A DNA stretch of 64,000 bases from JAUIEH01 sp964483375 (GCA_964483375.1 CAZABJ010000003.1:1-64000); one strand, 5' to 3'; shown: positions 25,822-35,293, counted from the stretch's first letter. Translations and numbers: made by a program. Notes: a model not told the origin generated them from the sequence alone.

Positions 25822-26781
25822 ATGGCTTTTGAGTCTAACGATTTCGCCGCCTTGTGCTTTGGCGCGCTCGCCGCGGCGGCGCTGGCGCTGTGTGCGACGC
25901 CCCAGGCTTCGGCCCAAAACGCTCATGAGGTTCGGCTGCAAGCCGCCCCCCAGGTGACCGGCGAGGTCATCCTGTTGGGCGACGTCCTGTCAGTTGCGGG
26001 TGACGGCGCAGCGGCGATCCTGGCCCGCGCGCCCGCCCCTGGCGGTAGCGTGGCGCTTGAACCGGCGTTCGTCGCTGCGGTCGCCGCGCGCAACGGCGTG
26101 GCCTGGGCGAACCCGGAAGGAGCGCCCACGGTGACTGTCGAACGGCTTGGCGCCGAGGTCTCCGCCGACCAGGTCATCGCAGCCATCGAAGCGTGGCTCG
26201 CAGGCGCCGAAGGCGGTCGGTGGCGCGTCACGCTTTCAAGCGAGCGCGACTTTTACGCCCCTCTGGGCGAACCCGTCTCCCCCATCGTTCTCGGCCTTGA
26301 ACGCGCGCCCCGCACGGGTGATTTCGAGGCCGAGATCCGCCTCTCCGCGACGAGCGCGCTAATGCGGATCAACGGTCACGCCGCGCAGGCTCTTGAGACG
26401 CCGGTTTTGGCGCGGCCGGTGACGCGCGGCGCCGTTTTGACCTTGGACGACTTAGTCTGGGTCGACCTCCCCGCCCGCGAAACGCCGGCCGACGCCGTCA
26501 CCGATCCCGCCGACATCATCGGCATGGCCGCCCGACGGTCGCTTCGCTCAGGCCAGCCCCTGCGCAGCTTTGATCTCGTTCGGCCGGCCGCGATTCACCG
26601 GGGAGAAAGCGTCATGCTGGTTTATCAGACCGGCGCTCTGCGCTTGACCGCGCGCGGACGGGCCCTCGCCGACGCCGCCGAAGGCGAAGTCGCTCGCGTG
26701 GTCAACACCGACTCCAATCGCACGATCGAAGCCGTCGTCATCGGGCCCGGTCTCGTATCCGTTTCGCAAGGATCCCGCTAA
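25822..26781 (+). CDS. flgA: Flagellar P-ring assembly protein FlgA
   Basis: FlgA is the periplasmic chaperone for P-ring (FlgI) assembly. The 319-residue product has an N-terminal signal sequence with cleavage near 'ASAQN', a central region, and a C-terminal SAF domain ('PVLARPVTRGAVLTLDDLVWV', 'IIGMAARRSLRSGQPLRSFDLV', 'SVMLVYQTGALRLTARGRALADA'). It lies 19 bp after flgG, and its TAA shares a base with the flgH ATG (TAATG), implying coupled translation. Confidence 0.92.
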   Translation: MAFESNDFAALCFGALAAAALALCATPQASAQNAHEVRLQAAPQVTGEVILLGDVLSVAGDGAAAILARAPAPGGSVALEPAFVAAVAARNGVAWANPEGAPTVTVERLGAEVSADQVIAAIEAWLAGAEGGRWRVTLSSERDFYAPLGEPVSPIVLGLERAPRTGDFEAEIRLSATSALMRINGHAAQALETPVLARPVTRGAVLTLDDLVWVDLPARETPADAVTDPADIIGMAARRSLRSGQPLRSFDLVRPAAIHRGESVMLVYQTGALRLTARGRALADAAEGEVARVVNTDSNRTIEAVVIGPGLVSVSQGSR

Positions 26782-27521
26782 TGATGCGTCTTTCGGTTTG
26801 CTTGCTCGCCGCGGCTGCGCTGAGCGGCTGTGCGGCCCAGCGCGACGCTCTGTCTCGCTTGGGCGCTCCCCCGGAGCTGACGCCGATGCAGAACCCCACC
26901 GCGCTTTACGCCGAACAACCCGTCATGATGCCGATGCCCGAACCGCGCGAAGTCCATCGGGCGGCCAACTCGCTTTGGGCGGATGGCTCCCGGACCTTTT
27001 TCGGCGACCAGCGGGCGCGGCGCATCGGCGACATCGTCACCGTAGAAGTGTCGATTTCCGACCGGGCCAGCCTGTCGAACTCGACTTCCCGTTCGTCAAG
27101 TTCGTCCACGGATGTGGATTTGAACGCCGTGCTGGGGCTGGAGAACATCCCAGGCGCGCTCCTGCCAGGCGGGTTTGATCCGTCAAACCCTCTTGACGTG
27201 TCCTCCGCCACCGGGATGTCGGGCGACGGCGACATCGACCGCGCCGAAACCATCCAGCTCACGCTCGCCGCCGTGGTCACGGAAATCCTGCCCAACGGCA
27301 ATCTCGTCATCGCCGGGCGTCAGGAAGTGCGGATCAATCATGAAATGCGGCAGCTCACCGTCACCGGCATCGTGCGCCCTGAAGACGTGACCGCAGACAA
27401 TCGCGTCCGACAGACGGACATCGCGGAAGCCAGGATCACCTATGGCGGGCGCGGCGCCTTGTCTGACGTTCAACGTCCGCCGTTCGCGCAAAGGGCCGTT
27501 CCGGTGTTGTGGCCCTTCTAA
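26781..27521 (+). CDS. flgH: Flagellar L-ring protein FlgH
   Basis: FlgH is the outer-membrane lipoprotein that forms the L-ring. The 246-residue product has a signal peptide with lipobox LSGC (Cys17), then 'NSLWADGSRTFFGDQRARRIGDIVTVEVSISDRASLSNST', characteristic of FlgH (key residues Trp, Phe, Asp, Arg, Gly-Asp), and ends in 'VQRPPFAQRAVPVLWPF'. Last gene of flgF-flgG-flgA-flgH; flgI is not adjacent. Confidence 0.96.
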   Translation: MMRLSVCLLAAAALSGCAAQRDALSRLGAPPELTPMQNPTALYAEQPVMMPMPEPREVHRAANSLWADGSRTFFGDQRARRIGDIVTVEVSISDRASLSNSTSRSSSSSTDVDLNAVLGLENIPGALLPGGFDPSNPLDVSSATGMSGDGDIDRAETIQLTLAAVVTEILPNGNLVIAGRQEVRINHEMRQLTVTGIVRPEDVTADNRVRQTDIAEARITYGGRGALSDVQRPPFAQRAVPVLWPF

Positions 27522-27541
27522 AATCAGTTTCTTGAAATGAA

Positions 27542-27781
27542 TCAAGCCGTTTCAGTGTCTTCAACCGGCTCCTCTCGGACAGTCCGGTGCCGATATTCGC
27601 CGCACCAATCCTGCTCTGGATCCGTCAGAGGCCAAACGGCTTTCTGAAAACCTGCGGTTTCCTGCACTTTTTGTGATGCATTTATAGTGCTGAAAGGAGC
27701 ATGTCTTCGGCAAATTCCATCTTTGCTTGTTTTTTGATAATATATACAGGTTCCGCAACTTTGCCCCATGGGACCTGACAT
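27542..27781 (-). CDS. Four-cysteine microprotein, possible metal-binding
   Basis: The 79-residue product has the cysteine pattern C9-x2-C12-x11-C24-x35-C60 within 'SCGTCIYYQ', 'GICRRHAP' and 'WPLTDPEQDWCGEY'. I recall similar uncharacterised small proteins with CxxC, CRRxAP and DWCGE motifs in many bacteria; four conserved cysteines suggest a zinc or iron-sulfur site. Start 27781 has GGAG 7 nt upstream. The gene is clearly AT-richer than its neighbours (AAA, ATA, TAT, ACA codons; 'ttttttgataatatata'), a sign of transfer or recent arrival. It converges on flgH with 20 bp between stops. Confidence 0.65.
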   Translation of the reverse strand: MSGPMGQSCGTCIYYQKTSKDGICRRHAPFSTINASQKVQETAGFQKAVWPLTDPEQDWCGEYRHRTVREEPVEDTETA

Positions 27782-27926
27782 TAAGCTACTCCACACCCAC
27801 GCTTCGGCTGTTCGCCTCCCGCTGACATTCTCTCACGCATAACGCGATTGAAGCCAAGTTTGAACCGTTGCGCGCGTAGCGCCGACCTTTTTCACTGGAG
27901 CGTTTGTGAAAGGCGAGGAGCGTTTC

Positions 27927-28490
27927 ATGCGCCGCGGTCCCGACCGAGTATTCGACGAACTGCTGGTGCTGAACGCCCAAGCGGGCCGGCGCACCGCCTT
28001 GGACCGGTTGGCTCAGCGTTGGCTTCCGCGGCTGTTGGCCCATGCGCATCGCAATGCGAGCGATCCCGAACTCGCGCGGGATGCGGTTCAGGACGCCTGG
28101 GTGGATATCGTCCGGGGTTTGGATCGGTTATCGGATCCCGCCGCGTTTCCCGCTTGGGCCTATCGCATCGTCTCCCGGCGCTGCGCGGACGCGGGGCGAA
28201 AGCGCGCGCGCGCCAGGGTGCTGGCTGAAGCCGCCGCGCAGGACGCCGAAGCGCGGCCGCCCGAACCGGGCCCAGAAGACAGCGTGGACGCGGCGACAGC
28301 CCGCGCGGCGTTTCGCGCTTTGCCTGAGGGCCATCGCGCCGTCGCCGCGCTCTTCTATATCGAAGACTTTTCGGTTGCAGAGATCGCCGCCTCGCTCGGC
28401 TTGCCCGCCGGGACGGTCAAAACCCGCCTTTTTCATGCGCGCGAAAAGCTCAAGCGCGCCGTACTAGGAGCAACAAATGACCAAACTTGA
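27927..28490 (+). CDS. ECF-type RNA polymerase sigma factor
   Basis: This is an extracytoplasmic-function sigma factor of 187 residues. Region 2 spans about 10-75 ('RLAQRWLPRLLAHAHRNASDPELARDAVQDAWVDIVRGLDRL'; key Asp/Ala/Gln/Trp), and region 4 covers the C-terminus ('LPEGHRAVAALFYIEDFSVAEIAASLGLPAGTVKTRLFHAREKLK'; helix-turn-helix). ATG 27927 has GAGGAG at 27915-27920; a GTG at 27906 is possible but less supported. The 3' end overlaps the following DUF6768 gene by 14 bp, implying coupled expression and functional partnership. Confidence 0.92.
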   Translation: MRRGPDRVFDELLVLNAQAGRRTALDRLAQRWLPRLLAHAHRNASDPELARDAVQDAWVDIVRGLDRLSDPAAFPAWAYRIVSRRCADAGRKRARARVLAEAAAQDAEARPPEPGPEDSVDAATARAAFRALPEGHRAVAALFYIEDFSVAEIAASLGLPAGTVKTRLFHAREKLKRAVLGATNDQT

Positions 28491-28851
28491 CGACGCCATC
28501 CGCGACGCCCTCAGCGATGAGGACCGCGCCTTTCTCGACGAGTTGGAGGTGCAACCCAAAGGCATGTTCGGTGAGATCGCCGCAGGCTTTTCGGGCAGGC
28601 TCGGCGGCTGGGCGGTCCTGGTGTGGGTTGAAACCCTGGTGATGGTCGGGGTCGCCGTGATCGGCCTATGGCGGCTGACCCAGGCGGAAACCACGCTGGG
28701 CATAGCGCTTTGGAGCCTTTTGGTGGTGTTCGGCATGCTGGCCTCAGCGATGTTGAAGATGTGGTACTGGATGCATTTGAACACCAATGCGGTCATGCGC
28801 GAGATGAAGCGCGTCGAGCTTCAGGTCGCGCGGCTGGCCGCTCAAAAGTAA
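28477..28851 (+). CDS. DUF6768-like membrane protein, partner of the ECF sigma factor
   Basis: The 124-residue product starts with a short soluble helix ('MTKLDDAIRDALSDEDRAFLDEL'), followed by a Gly-rich loop, two membrane segments (about 44-64 and 72-94) and a basic cytosolic tail ('REMKRVELQVARLAAQK'). This is the DUF6768 layout. It overlaps the sigma factor gene by 14 bp, so it could act as its membrane anti-sigma or sensor; the sequence shows no ZAS zinc motif, and the role is inferred. Confidence 0.75.
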   Translation: MTKLDDAIRDALSDEDRAFLDELEVQPKGMFGEIAAGFSGRLGGWAVLVWVETLVMVGVAVIGLWRLTQAETTLGIALWSLLVVFGMLASAMLKMWYWMHLNTNAVMREMKRVELQVARLAAQK

Positions 28852-28970
28852 GCGCGTGTTCAGGCTTCGGCTTGCCTGAGTGTCGCCCTGCGGCAACGGT
28901 GAAGCCTCCCAACCCTCATGGTTGCGCCCGCGCGCTCGCCACAGCGCGCCGGAGCCCTTACGTGAGGCCC

Positions 28971-30242
28971 ATGTCGCAATCTCCCGTTTCGCCCCCGCAG
29001 GCGGACGCCCTGAGCGCATCGCGCTCCGGCGCGCCCGGCTTCGCCGAGTTCGTCGCCCTGATCGCCTGTCTCATGGCGCTCAATGCGGTCGCCATCGACA
29101 TGATGCTGCCCGCATTGGGGCTCATCGGCGAAGCGTACAACGTCGCGCAGGCGAACGACGCGCAACTGGTGATCGTGGTCTATATGGCCGCCTTCGGCCC
29201 GGGTCAGCTGCTCTACGGCCCGATTTCAGACGCGTTCGGCCGCCGCCCCACGCTCTTGGCTGCACTCGGGATCTATGTACTCGGCGGAATTTTGTCCGTT
29301 ACCGCATCAGACTTTTCGGTTCTTCTCGCCGCGCGGGCGCTACAGGGGCTGGGAGCGGCCGCAACCCGCGTGGTGACCGTTTCAGTCGTTCGCGATCGGT
29401 TCAAAGGCCGGGCGATGGCGCGGGTCATGTCGTTGGTGATGATGGTGTTCATGCTCGCCCCGTTGACTGCGCCCGCTTTCGGGCAGGGCCTGCTCATGAT
29501 CGCGTCATGGAAATGGATCTTCGTCGTCTTGCTGGCGATGGGCGTCCTTGCCGGGGTGTGGGCGCTGTTGCGCCTGCCCGAGACCTTGCCGCCGCGTTTG
29601 CGCCGCCCGGTCGCGGCGCGGCCCCTGCTCGCCAGCTATCGACGCATCGTGACCACGCCGAGGGCCATCGGTTACATGTTCGCATCGGGTTTCGTGTTCG
29701 GCGGTCTGCTGGGGTTTGTCGTCTCCGCGGAACAAATCCTCGGCGACGTTTATACGGTCGGGGCGTACTTCCCCTTGGCGTTCGGCGCCATCGCGGTCGG
29801 GTTCATGGCTTCGAGCTTTTTGAACGCGCGCCTGGTCGAGCGTTACGGCATGCGTAGGCTGTCCCACGCCGCGCTGTTGGCGGCCTGCGCCGTCACGCTC
29901 ATCCACGCCGTCTTTGCGTTGATGGATTTCCAGCCCTTCGCGGTGTTCCTGGCGTTCTCGGCGGCGGGTGCGTTCCTATTGGGCTGGATGGGACCGAATT
30001 TCACCGCGATCTCGCTTGAACCGCTGGGCGACATCGCGGGAACGGGCGCCTCGGTGCAAGGCTTCGTGTCAACCACGGTGGGCGTCGCCGCCGCGGCGGT
30101 CATCGGCCAAGCCTTCAATGGCACGCCAGCCCCGCTCGCCTATGGTGCGGCGATTTCCTCGCTCATGGCGCTTGCGGTGGTCATCTGGGCGGAAAAAGGC
30201 CGTCTTCTCAAACCAGGCGGCGGAGAAGACGCCACGGCCTAA
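28971..30242 (+). CDS. MFS drug-resistance transporter, Bcr/CflA family
   Basis: This inner-membrane proton-driven efflux protein of 423 residues has about 12 membrane segments. The MFS motif A is visible as 'GPISDAFGRRPTLLAALGIY', and 'DMMLPALGLIGEAYNV' in the first helix is typical of the Bcr/CflA group. The start ATG at 28971 gives the expected short N-terminus; the frame is open far upstream without homology. Its stop overlaps the converging rlmJ stop by two bases. Substrate cannot be predicted. Confidence 0.92.
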   Translation: MSQSPVSPPQADALSASRSGAPGFAEFVALIACLMALNAVAIDMMLPALGLIGEAYNVAQANDAQLVIVVYMAAFGPGQLLYGPISDAFGRRPTLLAALGIYVLGGILSVTASDFSVLLAARALQGLGAAATRVVTVSVVRDRFKGRAMARVMSLVMMVFMLAPLTAPAFGQGLLMIASWKWIFVVLLAMGVLAGVWALLRLPETLPPRLRRPVAARPLLASYRRIVTTPRAIGYMFASGFVFGGLLGFVVSAEQILGDVYTVGAYFPLAFGAIAVGFMASSFLNARLVERYGMRRLSHAALLAACAVTLIHAVFALMDFQPFAVFLAFSAAGAFLLGWMGPNFTAISLEPLGDIAGTGASVQGFVSTTVGVAAAAVIGQAFNGTPAPLAYGAAISSLMALAVVIWAEKGRLLKPGGGEDATA

Positions 30243-31132
30243 AACTCGTCGACCGTTAGGGTGTCGTCGCCAAGCGCCCCGTCCAACCGCCACCCTGCGC
30301 CCGGTCCTTGGGCGAGAGTTTCGCAGAGCCAAGGAACGACCGCCAACAGCGCTTCGTCGAGTTGGTAGGGCGGATTGACCACGACGACGCCCGCCCCCGC
30401 TAAGGGCCCCTCCGAACTGATGTCGCGGACCCAAAGGTCGGCCCGCAAAATTTTCTCCGGGGCAAAGTCCCGCTCGCCCAACAGCCACTCCGCCAGCGCC
30501 ACGTCGAACCGCTCCGCCGCCCATAGGTCCTTGAGCGGCCGCCAGAAAATGAACACGCCGGTTTCCCACCGCGTCAGTCCCTCTTTCGCGGCTTGGGCCA
30601 GGAAATACATTTCATCCACATGCTCGAAGGGCGGATCGATGATGGCGACGCCCCGCCGTTGAGGCGGCGGCAGATAGGCCTTCAGGGCCTCATAACCATC
30701 GCGAGCCTCCACCCGCACGCGCCCATCCCCGCCATAGCGCGCTTGCAGGGTCGCGGCGTCTTCAGGGTGAAGTTCGCAAAATCTCAGCGCATCGGAGGAC
30801 CTGGCCAGCCGCGCCGCGATTTCGGGCGAGCCCGGATACGCGGCCGCCCCGCCCTCCGGATTGAGCGCGTGCACGCAGTCGAGATATGGGCGCAGCGCGG
30901 CGGCGACATCCTGCGGCGGAGCGGCGTCGAGCAGACGCCCGATCCCGCCGCGCCATTCCGGACTGCGGCGCGCTTCATCAGAGGTCAGATCATAACGCCC
31001 GATCCCGGCATGGGTGTCGATGACGCAAAACGGCTTGTCTTTCCGCTTCAGGCTTTCCAAGCACCAAGCGAATGTCAGGTGTTTGAGCACATCGGCGAAA
31101 TTGCCGGCGTGAAAGGCGTGGCGATAATTCAT
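30239..31132 (-). CDS. rlmJ: 23S rRNA (adenine(2030)-N6)-methyltransferase RlmJ
   Basis: RlmJ methylates A2030 of 23S rRNA using S-adenosylmethionine. The 297-residue product starts 'MNYRHAFHAGNFADVLKH', the family signature, has the SAM-binding 'DTHAGIGRYDL' and the N6-methyltransferase motif 'DPPFEH' (consensus DPPYE). An upstream extension of the frame is not conserved, so start 31132 is chosen. It diverges from a crotonase gene with 113 bp between starts. Confidence 0.95.
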   Translation of the reverse strand: MNYRHAFHAGNFADVLKHLTFAWCLESLKRKDKPFCVIDTHAGIGRYDLTSDEARRSPEWRGGIGRLLDAAPPQDVAAALRPYLDCVHALNPEGGAAAYPGSPEIAARLARSSDALRFCELHPEDAATLQARYGGDGRVRVEARDGYEALKAYLPPPQRRGVAIIDPPFEHVDEMYFLAQAAKEGLTRWETGVFIFWRPLKDLWAAERFDVALAEWLLGERDFAPEKILRADLWVRDISSEGPLAGAGVVVVNPPYQLDEALLAVVPWLCETLAQGPGAGWRLDGALGDDTLTVDEF

Positions 31133-31245
31133 GACCGTCGCGATACCCCTGCTCGTCGCTGACGTCGAGCAAGATGCGGCTTGCGCGCCGCCGGCGGCGA
31201 AGCTCCACTCGCGCTCAGAAACGTCCAAAACGGGAGCAAAACGCC

Positions 31246-32130
31246 ATGCAGCTGGCCCAAGAAGACCAAGTCATCACAGTCGCGCAGGAAGACGGCGTCG
31301 CCACGATCACCCTCAACCGCCCCGACAAGATGAACGCCTTCACCTATCAGATGCGCGACGCGCTTCTCGAGGCGCTCGACCAAGCCGATGCGGACGACGC
31401 GGTGCGCGCCATCATCCTCACAGGTGCTGGAAAAGCCTTTTGTGCGGGCGCGGATCTGTCGTTGGGCGCGGAAACCTTCGAAATCGCGCGACACGCCCAG
31501 GCCGAGGGCGCGCTCGACGCCTCCGATCCGAAATTGCGCGACGCGGGCGGGGAGGTGAACCTGCGCATTTGGGCGGCCAAGAAACCGGTGATCGCAGCAA
31601 TCAATGGCGCCGCCGTCGGCGTGGGCGCAACTATGATCCTCCCGGCCGACTTTCGCTTGGCGAGCGAGACGGCGCGTTTCGGTTATGTCTTCGCCCGGCG
31701 AGGCATCGTCTGGGACGGCGTGGCGAGCTGGTTTCTCCCCCGCATTGTCGGGGTGAACCAAGCGCTTGAGTGGGGTCTTACGGGCCGGGTTTTCACTGCG
31801 CGGGAGGCTGAGACCGGCGGGCTGGTGCGTTCGGTGCACGCGCCTGAGGACTTGTTGCCCGCCGCCCGTTCGCTCGCCCGGGAGATCGTTGAGAACTGCG
31901 CCCCGGTGTCGGTTTCGCTGATGCGCCAAATGGCGTGGCGGATGCTGACCGAACCCAACCCAATGGTCGCTCACCGTTTGGAGAGCCAGGGTATCGTGCA
32001 TGCCGGGCTGGGCCCTGATGCGCGTGAGGGCGTTACGGCGTTTTTGGAGAAACGCAAACCCGACTTCGCCTTGCGCCCCTCCGCCGATATGCCGCCCTAT
32101 CACCCCTGGTGGGAGGACGAAGACTACTGA
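31246..32130 (+). CDS. Enoyl-CoA hydratase/isomerase family protein (crotonase)
   Basis: This is the second crotonase in the window, with 294 residues. Oxyanion-hole elements are 'GAGKAFCAGADLSLGA' and 'NGAAVGVGATMILPADFRL'; the C-terminal part has 'GRVFTAREAETGGLV' and 'LMRQMAWRML', features of crotonase-like enzymes annotated in fatty-acid or aromatic acid breakdown. The Gly-Ala in place of a catalytic Glu in the second element suggests isomerase or other chemistry rather than classical hydration. GGGAG lies 9 nt before ATG 31246. Confidence 0.9.
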   Translation: MQLAQEDQVITVAQEDGVATITLNRPDKMNAFTYQMRDALLEALDQADADDAVRAIILTGAGKAFCAGADLSLGAETFEIARHAQAEGALDASDPKLRDAGGEVNLRIWAAKKPVIAAINGAAVGVGATMILPADFRLASETARFGYVFARRGIVWDGVASWFLPRIVGVNQALEWGLTGRVFTAREAETGGLVRSVHAPEDLLPAARSLAREIVENCAPVSVSLMRQMAWRMLTEPNPMVAHRLESQGIVHAGLGPDAREGVTAFLEKRKPDFALRPSADMPPYHPWWEDEDY

Positions 32131-32285
32131 GCGCCGCCCTGCAGACCGGCGGCGACGGCGTGTTGCGCACGCGCTGCGCCCCAGCGGTCCCGCCCCGCAG
32201 ACGGCGCCCTCCCGCCATGCGATAAGCAAACCCAACTCCGGGGCCGGCGCGTCGGCGCGGCCGTCATCAAGAGCGTGCGTATACC

Positions 32286-33065
32286 ATGGATTTAGACGTC
32301 TATGCGGGACCGCTGAGCCGGTACTATCTAAACGAGTGGGAAACCGCCATTGAGCGGGTGGTGGGCGACAGCGGCGCGTTTCTCTTGGAAGAAAGCGGCG
32401 GCGCGCGCCCAAGCCCGGCGCTGATGGCGGAGGTTCAAGCAAGCATTGAGAGCTGGCTTGCGCGGGTCAATGAGGGGCTCGAGCCGGAACTCAGCGAAGA
32501 CATCGCTTGGAACGACGCCCCTGACGGCCCCTACGCCACGGTCCAGGTGGGGATCGCCAATTACAGCGCGCTCATCGCCTGGTCGGCCTACGCCCGCTAC
32601 GCCTTTGACCGTCCCTATGACGCGCCGCGCGATCTTAGCGCCGACCCGGCTGTGCAGGCGGCGATGACGACGGCGGTCCCCCCGCGGATCATCACCCAAC
32701 TCAATTGCGAGATCTGGCTCCCGGGCGACTTCGCGTTCTCTATGGCCGTCCGCGCGCCGGACGGGGATGGCGCCGCGCTGTGCTCAACCGGGGCGCTGCG
32801 GGAAGCCTTGAACGAGTTTAATCAAGCAACCTGGCGCGCGAGCCCCGATACGATCCTAGCTTGGGGCGAGCGCGGTCCCCCGCTGGCGGGACGCGTGATC
32901 GAGGTTGAGCCGGGACGCTTCGCCCCCGCCGCGCCGCCCGAGGTGATCCCGCCGGTGGACTCGCCGTTCGAGCACTCTGCGCAATACGCATTTTCGGTGA
33001 TGGCGCAAATCGTCTCCTTCGCCCGGGAGAACGACATGCCGGTGTTCCTGCACGGCGGGGAATGA
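32286..33065 (+). CDS. Hypothetical protein, 259 residues
   Basis: I do not recognise a characterised family. The product opens 'MDLDVYAGPLSRYYLNEWET' with no signal peptide or membrane segment, has an acidic overall composition and contains 'QLNCEIWLPGDFAFSMAV' (one Cys) and a C-terminal 'QYAFSVMAQIVSFARENDMPVFLHG'. The opening resembles uncharacterised proteins in other bacteria, as far as I recall, so it is likely a real conserved gene. It sits alone, 155 bp after the crotonase, and converges on apt. Confidence 0.7.
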   Translation: MDLDVYAGPLSRYYLNEWETAIERVVGDSGAFLLEESGGARPSPALMAEVQASIESWLARVNEGLEPELSEDIAWNDAPDGPYATVQVGIANYSALIAWSAYARYAFDRPYDAPRDLSADPAVQAAMTTAVPPRIITQLNCEIWLPGDFAFSMAVRAPDGDGAALCSTGALREALNEFNQATWRASPDTILAWGERGPPLAGRVIEVEPGRFAPAAPPEVIPPVDSPFEHSAQYAFSVMAQIVSFARENDMPVFLHGGE

Positions 33066-33087
33066 CCCCTCGCCCCGTCCCGGCCTC

Positions 33088-33615
<528 letters not shown>

Positions 33616-33682
33616 TGCGCCCCTCATCGCCCCTGCCAGGCTTTCGCACTCCCCAACGGGGGAATCGAGATGCGAGTGAGGT

Positions 33683-33695
33683 TAACGGTCCGTTA
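33683..33695. promoter_or_regulatory. 13-bp palindrome between apt and the glycosyltransferase gene
   Basis: TAACGG-T-CCGTTA is a perfect inverted repeat in the divergent apt/wecG-like promoter region, 45-57 bp upstream of the glycosyltransferase ATG. An 11-bp direct repeat CTCCCCAACGG flanks it at about 33649 and 33700. The arrangement suggests an operator, but no regulator can be named. Confidence 0.35.
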
Positions 33696-33739
33696 CTTGC
33701 TCCCCAACGGTTGACCTTAACGCCGTGTTGGGACGTGGG

Positions 33740-34540
33740 ATGGACGCGACGAATTCGCAGACCGCTGCAGCTTTTGCGCCGACTGGACTGCGAGCGCTGG
33801 CCGCTGGACGGGCCAAGAGCCTTAAGGAAATCGAGCTGCGAGCGATCATGGCGCGCGCCGAAGCCGACGGCGCGGGAGACGTCGACGTCCTCGCAAGGCG
33901 CATTTCAACCCTCGCCCGTCCCGCAATTTTGTCTTTCGTCAATGCCCACGGCTTCAATCTGGCCGCGAACGACGACGAGTTCCGCCGTCGGCTCTTGACC
34001 GCCGATTTCCTCCTGCGCGACGGCGTGGGGATGAAAATCGGCATGGCGCTGCACGGCCATGCGCCGGGCGCGAACTTGAACGGCACCGACCTGATTCCCG
34101 AAATCCTGCGCCGCACGCGCGGACGCACGGCCGTATTCGGCACCCGACGGCCCTGGCTGTCCTTGGGGGCCGAACGCATCACGGCGATGGGCTGCGACGT
34201 CGCATCGGTCATGGACGGGTTCCAAGATGTCAGCGCCTATGTCGAGGCGGCGCGACGCAGCCGCCCGGAGACGATCGTTCTCGCCATGGGCATGCCCAAA
34301 CAAGAGACGGTCGCCGAGGCCTTGCGCGCCGCGCTCGACTTCCCCTGCCTCATCATCAATGGCGGGGCGATCGTGGACTTCCTCGCCGGCCGGGTTCGAC
34401 GCGCCCCCGCTCCGGTGCGCCGCGCCGGCATGGAATGGGCCTGGCGATTGGCGCTTGAACCCCAGCGCCTCGCCAAGCGCTACCTACACGGCAACCCCCG
34501 GTTCTTGGCTCACGTCGCAAAGCTACGCGTGAGCCGCTGA
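33740..34540 (+). CDS. WecG/TagA/CpsF family glycosyltransferase
   Basis: This GT26-family enzyme transfers a sugar to a lipid-linked acceptor in surface polysaccharide synthesis. The 266-residue product has 'FVNAHGFNLAANDDEFRRRLLTADFLLRDGVGM' (conserved Asn and the DG-x-G core), 'ANLNGTDLIPEIL' and 'VLAMGMPKQETVAEAL', all GT26 marks. The N-terminal ~45 residues are less conserved. Start 33740 is chosen over 33725 by its GGGACGTGGG lead. No other polysaccharide genes are adjacent, so the pathway is unknown. Confidence 0.88.
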   Translation: MDATNSQTAAAFAPTGLRALAAGRAKSLKEIELRAIMARAEADGAGDVDVLARRISTLARPAILSFVNAHGFNLAANDDEFRRRLLTADFLLRDGVGMKIGMALHGHAPGANLNGTDLIPEILRRTRGRTAVFGTRRPWLSLGAERITAMGCDVASVMDGFQDVSAYVEAARRSRPETIVLAMGMPKQETVAEALRAALDFPCLIINGGAIVDFLAGRVRRAPAPVRRAGMEWAWRLALEPQRLAKRYLHGNPRFLAHVAKLRVSR

Positions 34541-34675
34541 CCATAGAGCCGCCGGCATGCCTTCAGATGGCCTCGCTCCGGTCACCATGGGGTCCGAATT
34601 CGAGCGCTAGCATCGCGGCGCGAGGACGCGGCCCGGCCGGGAACGGCGCGGGCGGAAGCATCAGCGAGACGAACG

Positions 34676-35140
34676 ATGATGAACAAAGCGATTTTGCCCG
34701 CCGTCGCGGCGCTCGCCCTAACCGCCTGCGACTTCCGCAGCCCGGCGGTCGCATTCAACCCTGAGGCCGGCCAAGAGGATCCCGTCGTGGAAACCGCCGA
34801 CTGCCCAGCGCTCGACGCCCGCGGTTGGACCGCGGCCGTACGTGGTCCGCTTGACGACCAAGGCCGCGCCCAGCTCGTCCTGTCGGGCGAGGTCGACCTG
34901 CCGACGCCGGGCTTCACGCTGACTTTGACCCCTGGACGGGCGGACCGGTCCTCCGTGCCGACCCAAGTCTTCCATCTCGCCGCACAAGCGCCCGATGGCA
35001 TTGTGAGCCAGGTCGTGACCACCGAAACGGCGTCCTACGAAGGCCTTGCGATCGCCCAACACTTCCGCGCCATCCGCATCCAATGCGGCGACCGCGTGCT
35101 GACCGAAATCACCGACATCGCATCGGATTTCGCGCCTTAG
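34676..35140 (+). CDS. Putative lipoprotein, unknown function
   Basis: The 154-residue product has a signal peptide with lipobox LTAC (Cys18), then a soluble domain with two further cysteines ('ETADCPALDARGW' and 'IRIQCGDRVLTEI') that may form a disulfide. Segments such as 'AQLVLSGEVDLPTPGFTLTLTPG' suggest a beta-sandwich. Two adjacent ATGs exist (34676 and 34679). I recognise no family. It stands alone between the glycosyltransferase and the trypsin gene. Confidence 0.7.
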   Translation: MMNKAILPAVAALALTACDFRSPAVAFNPEAGQEDPVVETADCPALDARGWTAAVRGPLDDQGRAQLVLSGEVDLPTPGFTLTLTPGRADRSSVPTQVFHLAAQAPDGIVSQVVTTETASYEGLAIAQHFRAIRIQCGDRVLTEITDIASDFAP

Positions 35141-35293
35141 CCAAGGAGCCTCACGCCTCGCTGTCGCCCTATTCACGCCGTTAGGTCGCCGCGTTAACGT
35201 CGGAAAGCGGACGCCGTGAGGGCGCAGAAGGCAAAGGGGACCCGGCGCTCAGGCGCGGGCGCAGGCTCGTTTCGTGCGTCGGTCTACATCAGC

